A DNA stretch of 64,000 nucleotides from Ariolimax columbianus (GCA_036924085.1 JAVGWX010000019.1:12514196-12578195), one strand, 5' to 3'; numbered from the stretch's first letter, positions 1 through 11,039 are shown. Translations and numbers: made by a program. Notes: generated by a model not told the origin, from the letters alone.

Positions 1-186
1 GTCTATTAGGATGCACTCGCACATCGGTTAACCACTCTTCATGACACTTGTCCCAAACCAGCGGAAAAATAAGCTACTCCAGCCTTGCCCGCTAACCAAG
101 AAATACTTTTCCCGGCTACATCAAGCCTAAGTCAGACCTGGAACCTGCACAGGAGAAACCCCTGTAGAAGTACATTTCAACTAAGA

Positions 187-470
187 TTAAGATATTATGA
201 TATATGACGTTGGTGATGGAGATATTGAAGATATTTCATTGACCTGTTTGTGGAAGGTGCATGTTTTCATATGTTGCTTTTTATTTTTGTATAGGATTGT
301 AGTGAGTGGGGAAGACGTTGAATATATTTCATTTACCTTGTTTGTGAAAGATGCTTGTTTTCCTCTGTTGCTTTGTACTTTTGTATAGGATTGCACTGGT
401 GGAGAGATGGTGGGAGGGAGTGTTAAATACATTTCATTATCCTGTTTGTAGAAGATGTTTAGTGTCCTGG
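187..470. repeat. Degenerate tandem repeat, about 3 x 97 bp
   Basis: Three diverged units each carry a block like ATATTTCATTGACCTGTTTG followed by a GAAG.TG.TTGTTTTC-like block, near 229, 322 and 427. Spacing is about 93-105 bp. The short reading frames across it on both strands are by-products of the repeat and match no protein I know. Confidence 0.6.
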
Positions 471-1284
471 TAACGGCTGAAATACAAAGCAATACTAAAG
501 TGACGTTACAATGAGAACATTAACATACGTGTCCAGACGTTTCAACGTCAGCAAACATTTGTCAAAGAATGAACAAACAGTAGCAATAACAATAAATAAC
601 AACGAACTACCTTAAATAAATTTCATTATTCAAGATAAAGTGACTCCTGAATACATTTCAATATTTTCTGTCAGAAAAAACACGGTACATTGACAGTCTG
701 TGTTAGCAAAGTGATGAAGTATGGACACTTCTTTCGCGGTTATTTAGAGCTTCCAATCCGGGTGTTAGTGATAGAGAGGGCTGACAGTCGTGGTTTTTCT
801 GGACATAGACATACCAAAACACCAGCAAGATGTCGCAGAAATTGACACTCTGGAAACTCTAATATTATTTGTCCAAGTAATGACTTCGCTGTGGACAAAA
901 AATTGTTTGTTACATCCTTATTCTGACATTCGTATTTATATTAGTTAACGAAATATTAGCTCTCAAACATGGAAGTAGAGCATTGTATGCTTTTATAAGA
1001 AAGGTTTACTAACAAAACATGATGCAACGTGTTTCTTGCACGCAATCACCGGAAGAAATAGGAGTGTAAATGGATTTCCATCCCAAGAGAGATATGTGTG
1101 TCCTTGCATTTCTTGGCGGTATTTTGAAACTGAATTGTATGTTTTCAATTATTGACAAGGACTTTAATAATACATGTTTGTTTTGTTAGAACTTTTTTCT
1201 ATTCCCTTTAGGGTTGATCGTTTAGCAATCATTAATTTCTCTTCAGCTCCTCACGGAGCATAGGTCTTCAACAAAGATATTTCA
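471..1284. other. Unassigned AT-rich DNA
   Basis: No open frame of useful length, no RNA gene and no clear match to the dispersed repeats seen elsewhere in the window. Confidence 0.5.
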
Positions 1285-1900
1285 AGACCTTCAGTCCACA
1301 GTCAACATAACAGGAACTTCAGTCCACAGCCAACATACCAAGTCCTTCAATCCTTGATCAACATACCAAGTCCTTCAATCCTGGACAAACATATCCTTCT
1401 ATCCTGGACCAACATACCAAGTCCTTCGATCCTGGACCAACATATCAAGTCCTTCAATCTTGGACCAACATACCAAGTCCTTCAATCCTGAGCAAACATA
1501 CCAAGTCCTTCAATCCTGAGCCAACATATCAAGTCATGGGCCAACATACCAAGTCCTTCAATCCTTATCCAACATACTAAGTCCTTCAATCCTGGGAAAA
1601 AGTATGAAATCCTTCAATCCTGAGCCAATATACCAAGTCCTTCATTACAGGGTTAACATAAAAACGTCATTCAGTCCTTAGCCAACACACCAAGTCTTTC
1701 GATCCTGATACAGTATGATACAATCCTGATACAGTATGATACAATCCTTATACAGTATGATACAATCCTGATACAGTATGATACAATCCTGATACAGTAT
1801 GATACAATCCTGATACAACATTCCAAGTCATTGAATCCTGAGACAACATACCAAGTCCTTGAGTCCAGAGCCAACAAACAAAACCCTTCAGTCCTGAGCC
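1285..1900. repeat. Minisatellite, ~28-bp units with an inner 21-bp block
   Basis: Units of the form CAACATACCAAGTCCTTCAA + TCCTGAGC repeat about 20 times with substitutions and small indels. At about 1706-1818 the period switches to 21 bp (GATACAGTATGATACAATCC + T, about 6 near-identical copies), then the 28-bp unit resumes. The inner block looks like a younger amplification nested in an older array. Confidence 0.85.
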
Positions 1901-2355
1901 ATCGTTCCCTTTCTCTTCACACTTTCATTGTTTTCTTCATTTTGTTTGTCTCGAATCCTTGTCCCATTCATTTTTTGATCTACCACGACTTGCCTTTCGT
2001 CAAGAACCCATAACAGAGTCCTTCTGGTCTACATTTGTTGAAATCATTGATAAAGATAAGCTACCAGATTTATCTAACAGTACTTTTTAACTGTTTTTTA
2101 GTCACAACTTGAATCCTCGCAACCTAAAAGTGCTGGGTTCGATTTTGTAGTAGAGTATATTAGTTGGCTTTCTTTTCTATTGTATATTTGATTTGCCTTT
2201 GTAACGGCCGCTTTGGACTATTTTTTTTCCAATTCCAAATTTGGTGTTAGTTGTGGTGTAGGAAGTAAAAGTGGAACAGATACGATGCGCATGTATTCCA
2301 CCGCATGTATCCAAATATGATGTGTGTAGTATCGGCGATATATTAGTGTTTACTA
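1901..2355. other. Unassigned DNA between array and mariner
   Basis: No repeat or coding signal recognised. The TA at 2354-2355 is the left target site of the mariner that follows. Confidence 0.4.
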
Positions 2356-3064
2356 CGAGAGGCATTCAAATCAAACCGGGACTTTTTGTTCTAGTTCTAC
2401 CTGAATGGGTTATAGCGTGCTGGAACTACTATCATTAGTTAGGGGCACTTGTGTCCTATTACTGCTAGGTGACCCATATGACATGTACCAGTCACGTGAC
2501 AGATTCAAAAAATGTCGGACAACACTGATACCAGCAACAGCGTGTTGTGATGAAGTTTCTTGTGAAAGAAGGTGAAAACTGAGGACATTTACAGAAAACT
2601 ACAATCACAATACGGTGATGAGACACTCAGCCACAGTAAGACATTTGAATGGTGTAAACGTTTTAGAGATGGACGTACATCCGTGAGAGACGAGCATGTC
2701 CTGCTCCTGCAAGATAACGCTCGATCTCCTACGACTCACCGCAATATGTGTCATCTGCAGAAACTCGGCTGCATCGACCTTACAGCCTAGACCTCGCTCC
2801 AAGCGAGTTCCCCCTGTTTGGACCCCTAAAATAATTCCTGGAATGTCAGCATTTCAGCACTGATGACGAAGTGAAACATGCTGTCCTGTGTAGATTCCGA
2901 CAAACTGACAAATATTTTTACGCCGTAGCTCCTCAAGCATTACTTAAACGCTGGGATAAGGGCATAAACGTTGCAGGATATTATATCGAAAAATAAATGG
3001 CATTTCGACAACTACAAATTTTTTTCCTTATAAAAAAGTCCCAGTTTGGCTTGAACTCGCTTCG
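2356..3064 (+). mobile_element. Mariner-like DNA transposon, internally deleted (copy 1)
   Basis: The left end (2356 on) and the inverted right end share an imperfect terminal inverted repeat of the type TTCAAATCAAACCGGGACTT, flanked by TA at 2354-2355 and 3065-3066. TA duplication and a GGGACTTTTT-type repeat are hallmarks of Tc1/mariner elements. The element is 709 bp, about half the usual ~1.3 kb. The first ~115 bp closely resemble the corresponding end of a second copy at 23833-24545, so both come from one family. Confidence 0.9.
2560..2996 (+). pseudogene. Mariner transposase remnant (N-terminal HTH joined to C-terminus)
   Basis: Mariner transposase binds the inverted repeats with two helix-turn-helix domains and cuts with a DD34D triad. 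Here the first HTH survives (EDIYRKLQSQYGDETLSHSK, then FEWCKRFRDGRTSVRDE). It is followed directly by the second-aspartate motif (LQDNARSPTTHR). The second HTH and the first catalytic Asp are missing. A +1-type shift near 2760 moves the rest to another frame, where YSLDLAPSEFPLFG and the C-terminal WDKGINVAG-YIEK can be read. The third catalytic position reads Glu (APSE) where the family has Asp. A stop follows FGPLK. It cannot be active. It matches the copy at 23833-24545 in the parts both retain. Confidence 0.88.
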
Positions 3065-3298
3065 TATATAAAACTGACCAGAAAGATACATCTGGTCTAA
3101 TGACATTGTTACCGGAATGGCACGCACGTGAGTAAGCTAGCAAAGAAAACTGAAGAAAAAAACCAGGTAGAGAAGGCTCTTTAACATGGCAGGTCTTCTA
3201 GAAGAAGGGAAACTAATGACGCATCCGACAACCTAACAACGGCAGACGCGGTAAGCTTTACAAGGGAAACCACCCTCGAATTTAAGAGCGTTGTTTAA
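3065..3298. other. Unassigned
   Basis: No recognisable feature between the mariner and the SINE A copy. Confidence 0.4.
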
Positions 3299-4305
3299 GG
3301 GATCAAGACACTGAGGCGTGCATGAACTGTAGCATTCAGCGATACAATGTTGACGGCTAGGGTCAGGGTCAGTGACCAAGAGCTGAGAAGATCCTTGTCC
3401 GACTTCTGTTGGTGATCATGTATAACAGGCTGCAACAGGACATTCTGACTAAGGAGAAAAGATTAAATATGGAAGGCTAAACCGGTACCCAAATTTGTCA
3501 TGCTGAAATCGAATGTGTTGGACCGAAAGGTGCAAATATCGCAGTCAAGCTGTAAACCACTATACAGAGTTGTTTTTCGGACAACATCCTGCTACTTGTA
3601 TGGTCCTTTTCAGGGTTGGGTAGCAAGAGTTTTAGAACGTTCAGGGCTTGGTAGCAGGAGTTTGGGAACGTCCTGGGTTGAGTAGTGGGAGATTGAGAAC
3701 GTTCAGGGCTTGGTATCGGGAGTTTGAGAACGTTCAGGGCTTGGCAGTGTGAGTTTGAGAACGTTCAGGGCTTGGCAGTGTGAGTATGAGAACGTTCAGG
3801 GCTTGGTAGCAGGAGTTTGAGAACGTTCATGGCTTGGTAGCAGGAGTTTGAGAACGTTCATGGCTTGGTAGCAGGAGTTTGAGAACATTCAGGAAGTGGC
3901 AGTGGGAGTTCGAGAACGTTCAGGGCTTGGTAGTGGGAGTTTGAGAACGTTCAGGGCTTGGTAGCAGGAGTTCGTGAACGTCCTGGGTTGAGTAGTGGGA
4001 GATTGAGAACGTTCAGGGCTTGGTTGCGGGAATTTGAGAACGTTCAGGGCTTGGTAGCAGGAGTTTGAGAACATTCAGGAAGTGGCAGTGGGAGTTCGTG
4101 AACGTCCTGGGTTGAGTAGTGGGAGATTGAGAACGTTCAAAGCTTGGTTGCGGGAATTTGAGAACGTTCAGGGCTTGGTAGCAGGAGTTCGTGAACGTCC
4201 TGGGTTGAGTAGAGGGAGATTGACAACGTTTAGGACTTGGTTGCGGGAGTTTGAGAACGTTCATGGCTTGGTAGCGGGAGTTTGAGAATGAACGACGGAG
4301 ATGAA
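3299..4305 (+). mobile_element. SINE family A, copy 1, with its tail expanded into an array
   Basis: From GGGATCAAGACACTGAGG to about 3612 this follows the 353-358-bp element seen complete at 26989-27346 and 59341-59693 (minus strand). The central block GTGTTGGACCGAAAGGTGCA is at about 3517-3536. From 3613 the tail segment GGGCTTGGTAGCGGGAGTTT is repeated. The normal 3' end (GAGAATGAACGACGGAG, compare GAGAACGAACGAAGAAG at 25783) appears only after the last repeat at about 4286-4305. The array therefore lies inside the SINE. Confidence 0.85.
3613..4285. repeat. 31-bp minisatellite derived from the SINE A tail
   Basis: About 21 units of AACGTTCAGGGCTTGGTAGC + AGGAGTTTGAG, with 30-bp variants such as the CGTCCTGGGTTGAGTAGTGG type, which recurs and suggests a small higher-order pattern. 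Open frames across it on both strands are repeat artefacts. Confidence 0.9.
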
Positions 4306-4727
4306 GGAGTACTGGGAATGTAGACAAATATGGATCAAAATTGCGGACTACGGAAGACATATTACGAGGCATCTTGCTGGTCAGCTGGACTGACCTTCAG
4401 AAATAACAGTAATATATACCAAATCCTACACCCCTCCCCAACCCAACTGGACTGACCTGCAGAAATAATCGTATATACCAATATCCACCTGCCCCCACCC
4501 CTTTTCTGCCCGCACCCCAATCATAAAAACAGCTGATTTGAACTACCCAGATAACATCTACTGATAGAGAATCTCTAAATGGCAACATCTTTGGACTCCT
4601 CATGTCGAGTCGTAGTACAAAGGGCCATCGCTGGTGACAATATCCTCATTGATATTGGTGGAGGCCAGTATCATATTTGGGGAGTGGACTCAATTTGTGC
4701 CAGACGTCAGACCCAGAAGTGACCTTA

Positions 4728-4795
4728 TCATAAAGAGATTTACGTTGCACTATTTCGTTTGGCCTGTGGCCCAGTGCATTCAATTTCAACAGACG
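4728..4795 (-). mobile_element. Diverged SINE B-type core
   Basis: On the minus strand the segment reads GAATGCACTGGGCCACAGGC and, after a short gap, AGTGCAACG. This parallels the SINE B core (GGATGCACTGGGCCGAAAGG ... AGTGCAACGCA). No tRNA-like head or tail is evident, so this is a fragment or a third family using the same core. Confidence 0.55.
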
Positions 4796-6179
4796 TTTCT
4801 GTAGGGTCGTCCGACCTAGTTCTTGGCTATCCCCAGCCCATCTGCAAAGGCAGCAGTAGTTTGAGGTTGGAGTTGCCTTTCTTATGAGCGTTGTCTTGCA
4901 GGACTATCGAGTCTTTCCCATCACGGTTTTTTTCAGGTTTTCCATTCTTTAGGTGGGCCATGAACTGTAACAGTTCCCGCCGGAGCAGAGAGTTTAGGAC
5001 AGGGGTGATGTAGTTGCTGATAACAAATGTACCTGAATGCGTGTCAAGGTCACTCCCCGTCTCAACAAAGGAGAACAGAGTTGGGGCAAAGAATGTGGAC
5101 AGGTAGGAGCTGATCACTGGCCTTCCGATTTGGGTAGGGACAGAATGATTGACAGACGGATTGGCAGCGGGGCTTGCTGCGAGAGAATGAGTGACAGGTG
5201 TGCAAAGTGTTTCGTTCCAATAAGACTGAATATAGCCCCCCCCCCCCCCCCCCTCCCCCACCTGAGATCCATTGGTCAAGCTCTGACTTTGCTTGAGTGT
5301 ATATAACTCGAGACAAAGTTTAGCTCAGAAAGCTGGATGAGGAGGAGTGATAGAGAGATGAGAGAGAGAGAGAGACTGAATTTAGATAGTATGTTTAGCT
5401 CACCGACTTAGATAGAGGAGCGATTGATAGACTGTTGCACGAATGTTAGTGATAGAACAGAATCGCTCAAGTAGGTGTGTGAGTTTTGTATTAAGTGATA
5501 ATCTGAACGTTGTGTTGTAATCAGGACACAAGGTGAACGAGGTATGTCCAGATCGCTGCCTGAGGGGATTTGAGTGACGAAGAGTATTTAATGAGGTGTG
5601 TTGAGGACGCAGTTAAGGCGAGGTGTGTGTGATGTAATTGCAAGGCAATAGAACTGGGTTTAGATAGTTCGGAATTCCATCAATAGCTTATGCTTAAAAT
5701 TCGCGCTTTATTTAATATTTGTATTAACTTAAATATAACATAGGAATAATTAGTTAAGATGATATGTATTGTATTGTGTTTGTAATTTCACTACTAATTT
5801 TTATCATATGAATATTATGTAATAAATATGCCATCTGATGTGTGCTATATTATTTGAAGTGTGTGGTCATGATGATGTGGATGAGTGTGAGAATGTTCTA
5901 AATTAGAATAACGGCCAGGGCAAACAGTGAGATCTGTTACAGAACCAGTACTGTCATGTCACTCCTCCAAGGATTTGCTCCTTGGTTCTTCCACCTTGTT
6001 TGCTCACATAGTTTAGCCAGTCATTCAAAGCTGTTGACCGTGGAGTGGCGCTTGGAGCAATACGTCCCTTAGGCAGGACTGGGGGAACCAAATAGAGTCC
6101 TGGCCATCCTATACTGATAGGAAGTGACTGCCTGTCGTCCTGAGGTACTACCCCTTACACACTCTTGCTCTATCCCTGC
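4796..6179. other. Unassigned DNA with a poly-C tract
   Basis: A minus-strand open frame of 150 codons (5279-4827) crosses the C18 run at 5236-5253 and has no recognisable domain. Homopolymer translation supplies its Gly run, so I do not treat it as a gene. The rest (5300-6180) has a short GA-rich stretch near 5340-5385 and an AT-rich stretch near 5690-5850, and no repeat I can name. Confidence 0.45.
5236..5253. repeat. Poly-C run (18)
   Basis: Uninterrupted run of 18 C. One of eight G/C homopolymers of at least 15 bases, all in the first 31.4 kb. Confidence 0.95.
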
Positions 6180-6340
6180 AACACTGAAACTAAAGGTCAC
6201 AGATGAGAACAAACTACTCCTCATCACACAGTACTGCCAAAGTGGATAGAACAAACTTCTTCTAATCATACAGTACTGCCAAAGTGGATAGAACAAACTT
6301 CTCCTAATCATACAGTACTACCAAAGTGGATATATGCGTA
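6180..6340. repeat. 42-bp tandem repeat, about 3.5 copies
   Basis: Unit AGTACTGCCAAAGTGGATAG followed by AACAAACTTCT-CTAATCATAC. The copies differ by a few substitutions. Confidence 0.85.
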
Positions 6341-6377
6341 ATGATTTTGAGATCTTCTGTGAATGGCTAAAACAACA

Positions 6378-6615
6378 GATACGGTAACCAGAGATACCGT
6401 TCACAACCCAACGGTGCTGGATTCGATACCCATCACAGCATTGGCCGTTAACCCGGGGAAGCAAACCCTTAGAAAATGCTGGAGGAAGCAGACCCGTACA
6501 TAAAATGAATGCCGAAGTTGGATGCACTGGGCCGAAAGGCGCAAAATAAAAACCACAGTGCAACGCACACCGCCTTGGGGAATAGAGAAATAAGGCGAAC
6601 GCAAAACAAAACAAA
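6378..6615 (+). mobile_element. tRNA-derived SINE family B, copy 1
   Basis: Head with a B-box-like GGTGCTGGATTCGATACCC at about 6412-6431, then ACCCGGGGAAGCAAACCCTT, then the core GGATGCACTGGGCCGAAAGG near 6521-6540, and the tail GAAATAAGGCGAACGCAAAA. The same order of segments occurs at 19374-19618 and 50151-50392. Pol III box plus conserved body and A-rich tail is typical of a tRNA-derived SINE. The A-box end is degenerate here. Confidence 0.85.
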
Positions 6616-6689
6616 CAAAAAAAACATTTGTTGCTGACGTGAAAGTGTTACATCGGCTAATTATCCGGGGTCACCACAGAACAATTGGA

Positions 6690-7545
6690 GGAAAAACTGG
6701 GACGCTAGTCCAGTCGGGCGCAACATACAAACCAATTAGAGGGGACACTGGGACGCTAGTCCAGTCGGGCGCAACATACAAACCAATTAGAGGGGACACT
6801 GGGACGCTAGTCCAGTCGGGCACAAGATACAGAGCAATTAGAGGGGACACTGGGACGCTAGTCCAGTCGGGCACAAGATACAGAGCAATTAGAGGGGACA
6901 CTGGGACGCTAGTCTAGTCAAGCACAACATACAGACCAATTAGAGGGGACACTGGGACGCTAGTCCAGTCGGGCACAAGATACAGAGCAATTAGAGGGGA
7001 CACTGGGACGCTAGTCCAGTCGGGCACAAGATACAGAGCAATTAGAGGGGACACTGGGACGCTAGTCTAGTCAAGCACAACATACAGACCAATTAGAGGG
7101 GACACTGGGACGCTAGTCCAGTCGGGCGCAACATACAAACCAATTAGAGGGGACACTGGAACGCTAGTCCAGTCGGGCGCAACATACAAACCAATTAGAG
7201 GGGACACTGGGACGCTAGTCTAGTCGGGCACAACATACAGACCAATTAGAGGGGACGCTAGTCCAGTCGGGCACAACATACTGACCAGGACGTCGAGGCA
7301 GGCCCAACATATTGACCAGGAAATCGCGTCAGGGTCAATACACTGAGATGCTAGTCCAGTTAGGCACAACATACTGACCAGGACGTCGCGTGAGGGTCAA
7401 TACACTGAGATGCTAATCTAGTTAGGCCCAACATACTGACCAGGACGTCTCATCATGGTCAATACACTGAGATGCTAGTCCAGTTAGGCCCAACATACTG
7501 ACCAGGACGTTGCGTCAGGATCAATACACTGACCAAGACCACATT
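6690..7545. repeat. 51-bp (then 62-bp) minisatellite inside element D
   Basis: Eleven units of 51 bp (GACACTGGGACGCTAGTCCA + GTCGGGC...CAATTAGAGG) have unit starts near 6701, 6752, 6803 and so on to 7211. From about 7255 the unit lengthens to about 62 bp by adding CATACTGACCAGGACGTCGC and TCAATACACTGAGATGC-type blocks, about 4-5 copies. The 51-bp period is a multiple of three, so open frames persist on both strands. I see no protein family in them. Confidence 0.9.
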
Positions 7546-7690
7546 CTCTCTTTCATGTAGCGTTGCCTGGAAATAGGCTATTTTCAAGGCAGCCTGGCTA
7601 ACGAGATCTGGATCGATGTGATCATCGCAGTAGTGATCGTCACGTAGATGAAGTCAAGCATAGAACAACCGCCTGGAAGACCGTGGTCCG
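7546..7690 (+). mobile_element. Element D, dispersed repeat (copy with expanded array)
   Basis: Segments GTTGCCTGGAAATAGGCTAT, GCAGCCTGGCTAACGAGATC, GGATCGATGTGATC and GATGAAGTCAAG align in order with the minus-strand copy at 15195-15370 and, more distantly, with 14341-14480, 29150-29290 and 43130-43670. The copy at 15195-15370 has one array-type unit in the same relative place, which ties the 6690-7545 array to this element. No protein product is evident. Confidence 0.75.
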
Positions 7691-7839
7691 CCTTCATCAG
7701 CATGCTCGGTATGTGAAGAAAGCTATTACAACCTGTCACATAACGTCCTTTTTAGGGCGTACAAAAGATTAAACTTACTCCTTGTGTGCTTCCAACAACA
7801 ACAACCAATTAGAGCAACCATAAAAAAGAACGTATTCCA

Positions 7840-8135
7840 TAATAAAAGTAGTGGATGAGATCATCATAGAAGTAATTTAGACAGAAGGAAGAGACACTAG
7901 CACGATAGCTAGCTAAACTATTCAACAATTGTCTAAAAAAAAATAGAATCATTGACCAGTGGAAAACATCAACAACAATTTTGATTTACAAAAGGACAAC
8001 GAAAAAACGTAGAAACTACCGGAGGGATTTGTTTACTCTCATCCCCGTACAAACTTTTCACAAGGGGAATGTGAACAGACAAGAGACGCGAGAAGCAATG
8101 TGATGAGAATCAACTATGACAGAAGACATATTTCA
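7840..8135 (+). pseudogene. LINE reverse-transcriptase remnant (fingers region)
   Basis: From 7921 the frame reads FNNCLKKNRIIDQWKTSTTI, then LIYKRTTKKRRNYRRD. This is the LINE RT region usually seen as LFNxCLxxxxIPxxWxxAxIIxLxKKGxxxxxxNYRPISL. Stops lie on both sides and the frame is lost after LIPV. The palm with its catalytic aspartates is not recognisable before the poly-G run. Dead fragment. Confidence 0.75.
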
Positions 8136-8140
8136 GGAGC

Positions 8141-8159
8141 GGGGGGGGGGGGGGGGGGG
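8141..8159. repeat. Poly-G run (19)
   Basis: Uninterrupted run of 19 G, at the point where the LINE RT frame from 7840 can no longer be followed. Confidence 0.95.
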
Positions 8160-8961
8160 TGATGGTGAGGTCCTTATGGGTCATGAAACGTAATATAAGA
8201 CTCACAATGTATCCTGGTCGTTCATGGTCTAGTCTACCTCACATACAACTGGTGAACCCTCTTCTTCTCAGTAATCCAATTGAATGTTGGTGTCTTGTTG
8301 GGAGCTGTAAAGAAAAGCAGATTTGTTTCAGGTGAGCTCTTTTCTTTCTCCAGCCAGATGGGGCAGGAATGGGCCCACTCTTCGATTGTAGAAGTGCTAA
8401 ACACGCGATACTAAGCCAGACGACGTAATGGAAAACAATATGTCCTGGAACTCTCTATGTGGATGAGTACACCGTTAAATAGATGTCATGACAGTGCTCT
8501 CTCTGTGCAGCTCCGCTAGTCAAATGCAGCTCCGCTAGTCAAGTGCAGCTCATGTCTCTGAGCTTCAACAGAGCACGCACCCCCCCTCGCATTTCTCCCC
8601 TTCTACCCTCTCCCACCCCACCCCCACCCCCCTTCTTCATGCCCCCAATCAGGTAATGGAAGACTCTCTAGACGGTCTTGCGAAGTCCAGACTACCAAGG
8701 AGAAATAATGATCCAATTGACACAGAGAGATCGAAGCCAAGGAGAAGGTGGTGGAGGCAGATATAGTTGGACATCATAAGTGGAGAAGATCAAAGAGGTT
8801 GTCAATATCGCCCAATCTTCCTTTATGTCCAGTGTGTAAGTCTCATCGCAGGTTCCCAACCATCACAAAGTAGGATTACTTTTGTTAAAAACAAAGTAAT
8901 TGATGGTCTTACGGAATTCGGGTCAATGCTCAGCTGTCTCAACTTAAAGTAGAGAATAGAG
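8160..8961. other. Unassigned DNA, possibly decayed LINE 3' part
   Basis: At about 8696-8780 the plus strand reads DTERSKPRRRWWRQI-like basic sequence, resembling the GRPxxRWxxD tail of LINE ORFs, but stops interrupt it. A 20-bp unit (GCAGCTCCGCTAGTCAA-TG) is repeated 2.5 times near 8504-8550. Nothing else recognised. Confidence 0.35.
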
Positions 8962-9486
8962 ACATAGATGTAGTGGTTACAGACTTCCAACATAATCAAT
9001 TGTGAGGTAACATAGATGTAGTGGTTACACACTTCCAACATAATCAATTGTGAGGTAACATAGATGTAGTGGTTACAGACTTCCAACATAATCAATTGTG
9101 AGGTAACATAGATGTAGTGGTTACACACTTCCAACATAATCAATTGTGAGGTAACATAGATGTAGTGGTTACAGACTTCCAACATAATCGGTTGTGAGGT
9201 AACATAGATGTAGTGTTTATAGACTTCCAACATAATCAATTGTGAGGTAACATAGATGTAGTGGTTACAGACTTCCAACATAATCGGTTGTGAGTTAGCA
9301 TAGATGTAGTGGTTACACACTTCCAACATAATCGGTTGTGAGGTAGCATAGATGTAGTGGTTACACACTTCCAACATAATCAATTGTGAGGTAACATAGA
9401 TGTAGTGGTTACACACTTCCAACATAATCGGTTGTGAGGTAACATAGATGTAGTGGTCACACACTTCCAACATAATCAATTGTGAG
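8962..9486. repeat. 48-bp minisatellite, about 11 units
   Basis: Unit CATAGATGTAGTGGTTACAG + ACTTCCAACATAATCAATTG + TGAGGTAA. Two recurring variants (CAATTG versus CGGTTG; ACAGACTT versus ACACACTT) mark sub-lineages. Because 48 is a multiple of three, a 284-codon minus-strand frame (9677-8823) stays open with 16-residue repeats SQLIMLEVCNHYIYVT. Its flanks are LINE remnant read backwards, so I treat this frame as non-genic. Confidence 0.92.
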
Positions 9487-9767
9487 ATATCTCTAATGAT
9501 AACAGCAGCATAACTTATCTTAAATCGTATCAAACATAATTCGTGAAATGCGACATGACAAGAGCTTACACCTTCAAAAACGTGGTTATTCCAGCCATGG
9601 TAAATGGTAGCGAAGTATGGAACTTGCGAAAAATAGATGCAAACAAGATTTGATTTGCTTAAATAGCAATAGAGCAAAGAATAGTGATAGTCATTCTATG
9701 GGACTGAATTCACAACACTGAAATCTCCTTCAATGGCATTGCTACTTCAGGGTTGCTAAGAAAATGC
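9487..9767 (+). pseudogene. LINE ORF remnant, C-terminal part
   Basis: The plus strand at about 9563-9645 reads TYTFKNVVIPAMVNGSEVWN then LRKIDANKI. This is the post-palm LINE segment normally seen as LxxxVVLPAMLYGSEVWTLRKxD. Stops interrupt it afterwards. At about 9755-9790 the frame reaches RKCKWVRHVLRIPNNKWA, the xWAGHVxRMxxxRW motif of many LINE ORF C-termini. That motif is then tandemly amplified (next entry). Confidence 0.8.
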
Positions 9768-10005
9768 AAATGGGTCAGGCATGTTTTGCGCATACCTAAC
9801 AACAAATGGGCCAGGCATGTTTTGCGCATGCCTAACAACAAATGAGTTGGGAGTGTTTTGCGCATGCCTAACAAAAAATGGGACAGGCATGTTTTGCGCA
9901 TATCTAACAAAAAATGGGCCAGGTATGTTTTGCGCATACCTAACAACAAATGGGCCAGGCATGTTTTGCGCATGCCTAACAACAATTGGCACGGAAAATG
10001 TACGT
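9768..10005 (+). repeat. 36-bp minisatellite made from a LINE coding motif
   Basis: About 6.5 units of AAATGGGCCAGGCATGTTTT + GCGCATACCTAACAAC. Translated in the LINE frame each unit is 12 residues, KWARHVLRMPNN, with variants KWDRHVLRISNK and KWARYVLRIPNN. The preceding unexpanded LINE sequence reads into the first unit without interruption. The period keeps the LINE frame. Confidence 0.88.
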
Positions 10006-11035
10006 TTTGTGGCATATACAATTATATGCATCTACTTAGACGTCCACCTATAAGATGTTGATATGGTCTGAGTAAAACGTTGTAGACCAATACATGAAAC
10101 CGAATTGAGTTTAAACAATATTTAGCAACCAAACACTTGACATGCCTGATTGAATACTAGAATTACAGATTGCAGATTACAGAAATGTTTTTTGAGTGTT
10201 TTAAAAAATTTTCTTTTTGTGATCCTTCTACACTGATTTGCTTCTTGTCGCAAACAAGAATCGTTTCCAAATCACATCAGACAATTACCAATACATATCA
10301 TGTGTATCCTACAACTAGAATGAATAAATACAATATTGCACGCTACTATCATTCAGAAAACTCCGTAATACGGAGAAAATTGATCGAGCTTCGTTATTTC
10401 CCATTACGTCTACGAAAGCGGAAGACTGGGAGCTTAGATTCAACCAATAACAACTATCACTAGAGACGCCATTTTCTATCCGGAAATTGCTGGGGCAAAG
10501 AGGTAATCCCGCGCACGGGCTGCCATCCGGTTGGTTTAGGATAGTTGCGGGTCACTGGTGCTTGATAACACTTTTACTGATAGTGGAAAGATTGCAACCA
10601 ACATCTGAGAAGGAAAACTACTAAATAATTACCTGAATATTGTAAATTAAATTAAACACAGTTTCGTACTTCTTCTTCTGTAGAATTAGAGAACGTCAGT
10701 TATTCTACTCTGATAATACTGACTCCAGTATACCCAACTGCAAATTAATACCTACATCTAAGGACTGAAAGGAAAATAAAAAGAGACTGATAACTCCACA
10801 TTAGAAAAGTTAAGACACCATGTAAGGAATGCTTTCAATCGGGATTTCCCGTAGCAACGTCTGTTGTGGACCGGTCTGTACCTTATCTTGCAACGCAATT
10901 TGGATGCACTTACCCAGAAAACGAATAACAAGGTGTAGTGTACTCCATGATATCATGTGCATTGGGACAACGGATTTTATATTCGGTGCTCTAACTGTGA
11001 AGATCCGTCAGGTGGGAAGAGTGCTGGACCCTTTG
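10006..11035. other. Unassigned DNA
   Basis: A 97-codon plus-strand frame at 10170-10463 and a 70-codon one at 10829-11041 show no recognisable domain. Composition is AT-rich apart from 10480-10560. No gene called. Confidence 0.45.
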
Positions 11036-11039
11036 TCTT

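Noticed and set aside
4827..5279. 150-codon minus-strand gene
   Set aside because: The frame depends on a poly-C run, has no recognisable domain and lies beside a SINE-like fragment.
10170..10463. 97-codon plus-strand frame as a host gene
   Set aside because: No domain, no splice or promoter context, and length expected by chance in AT-rich DNA.
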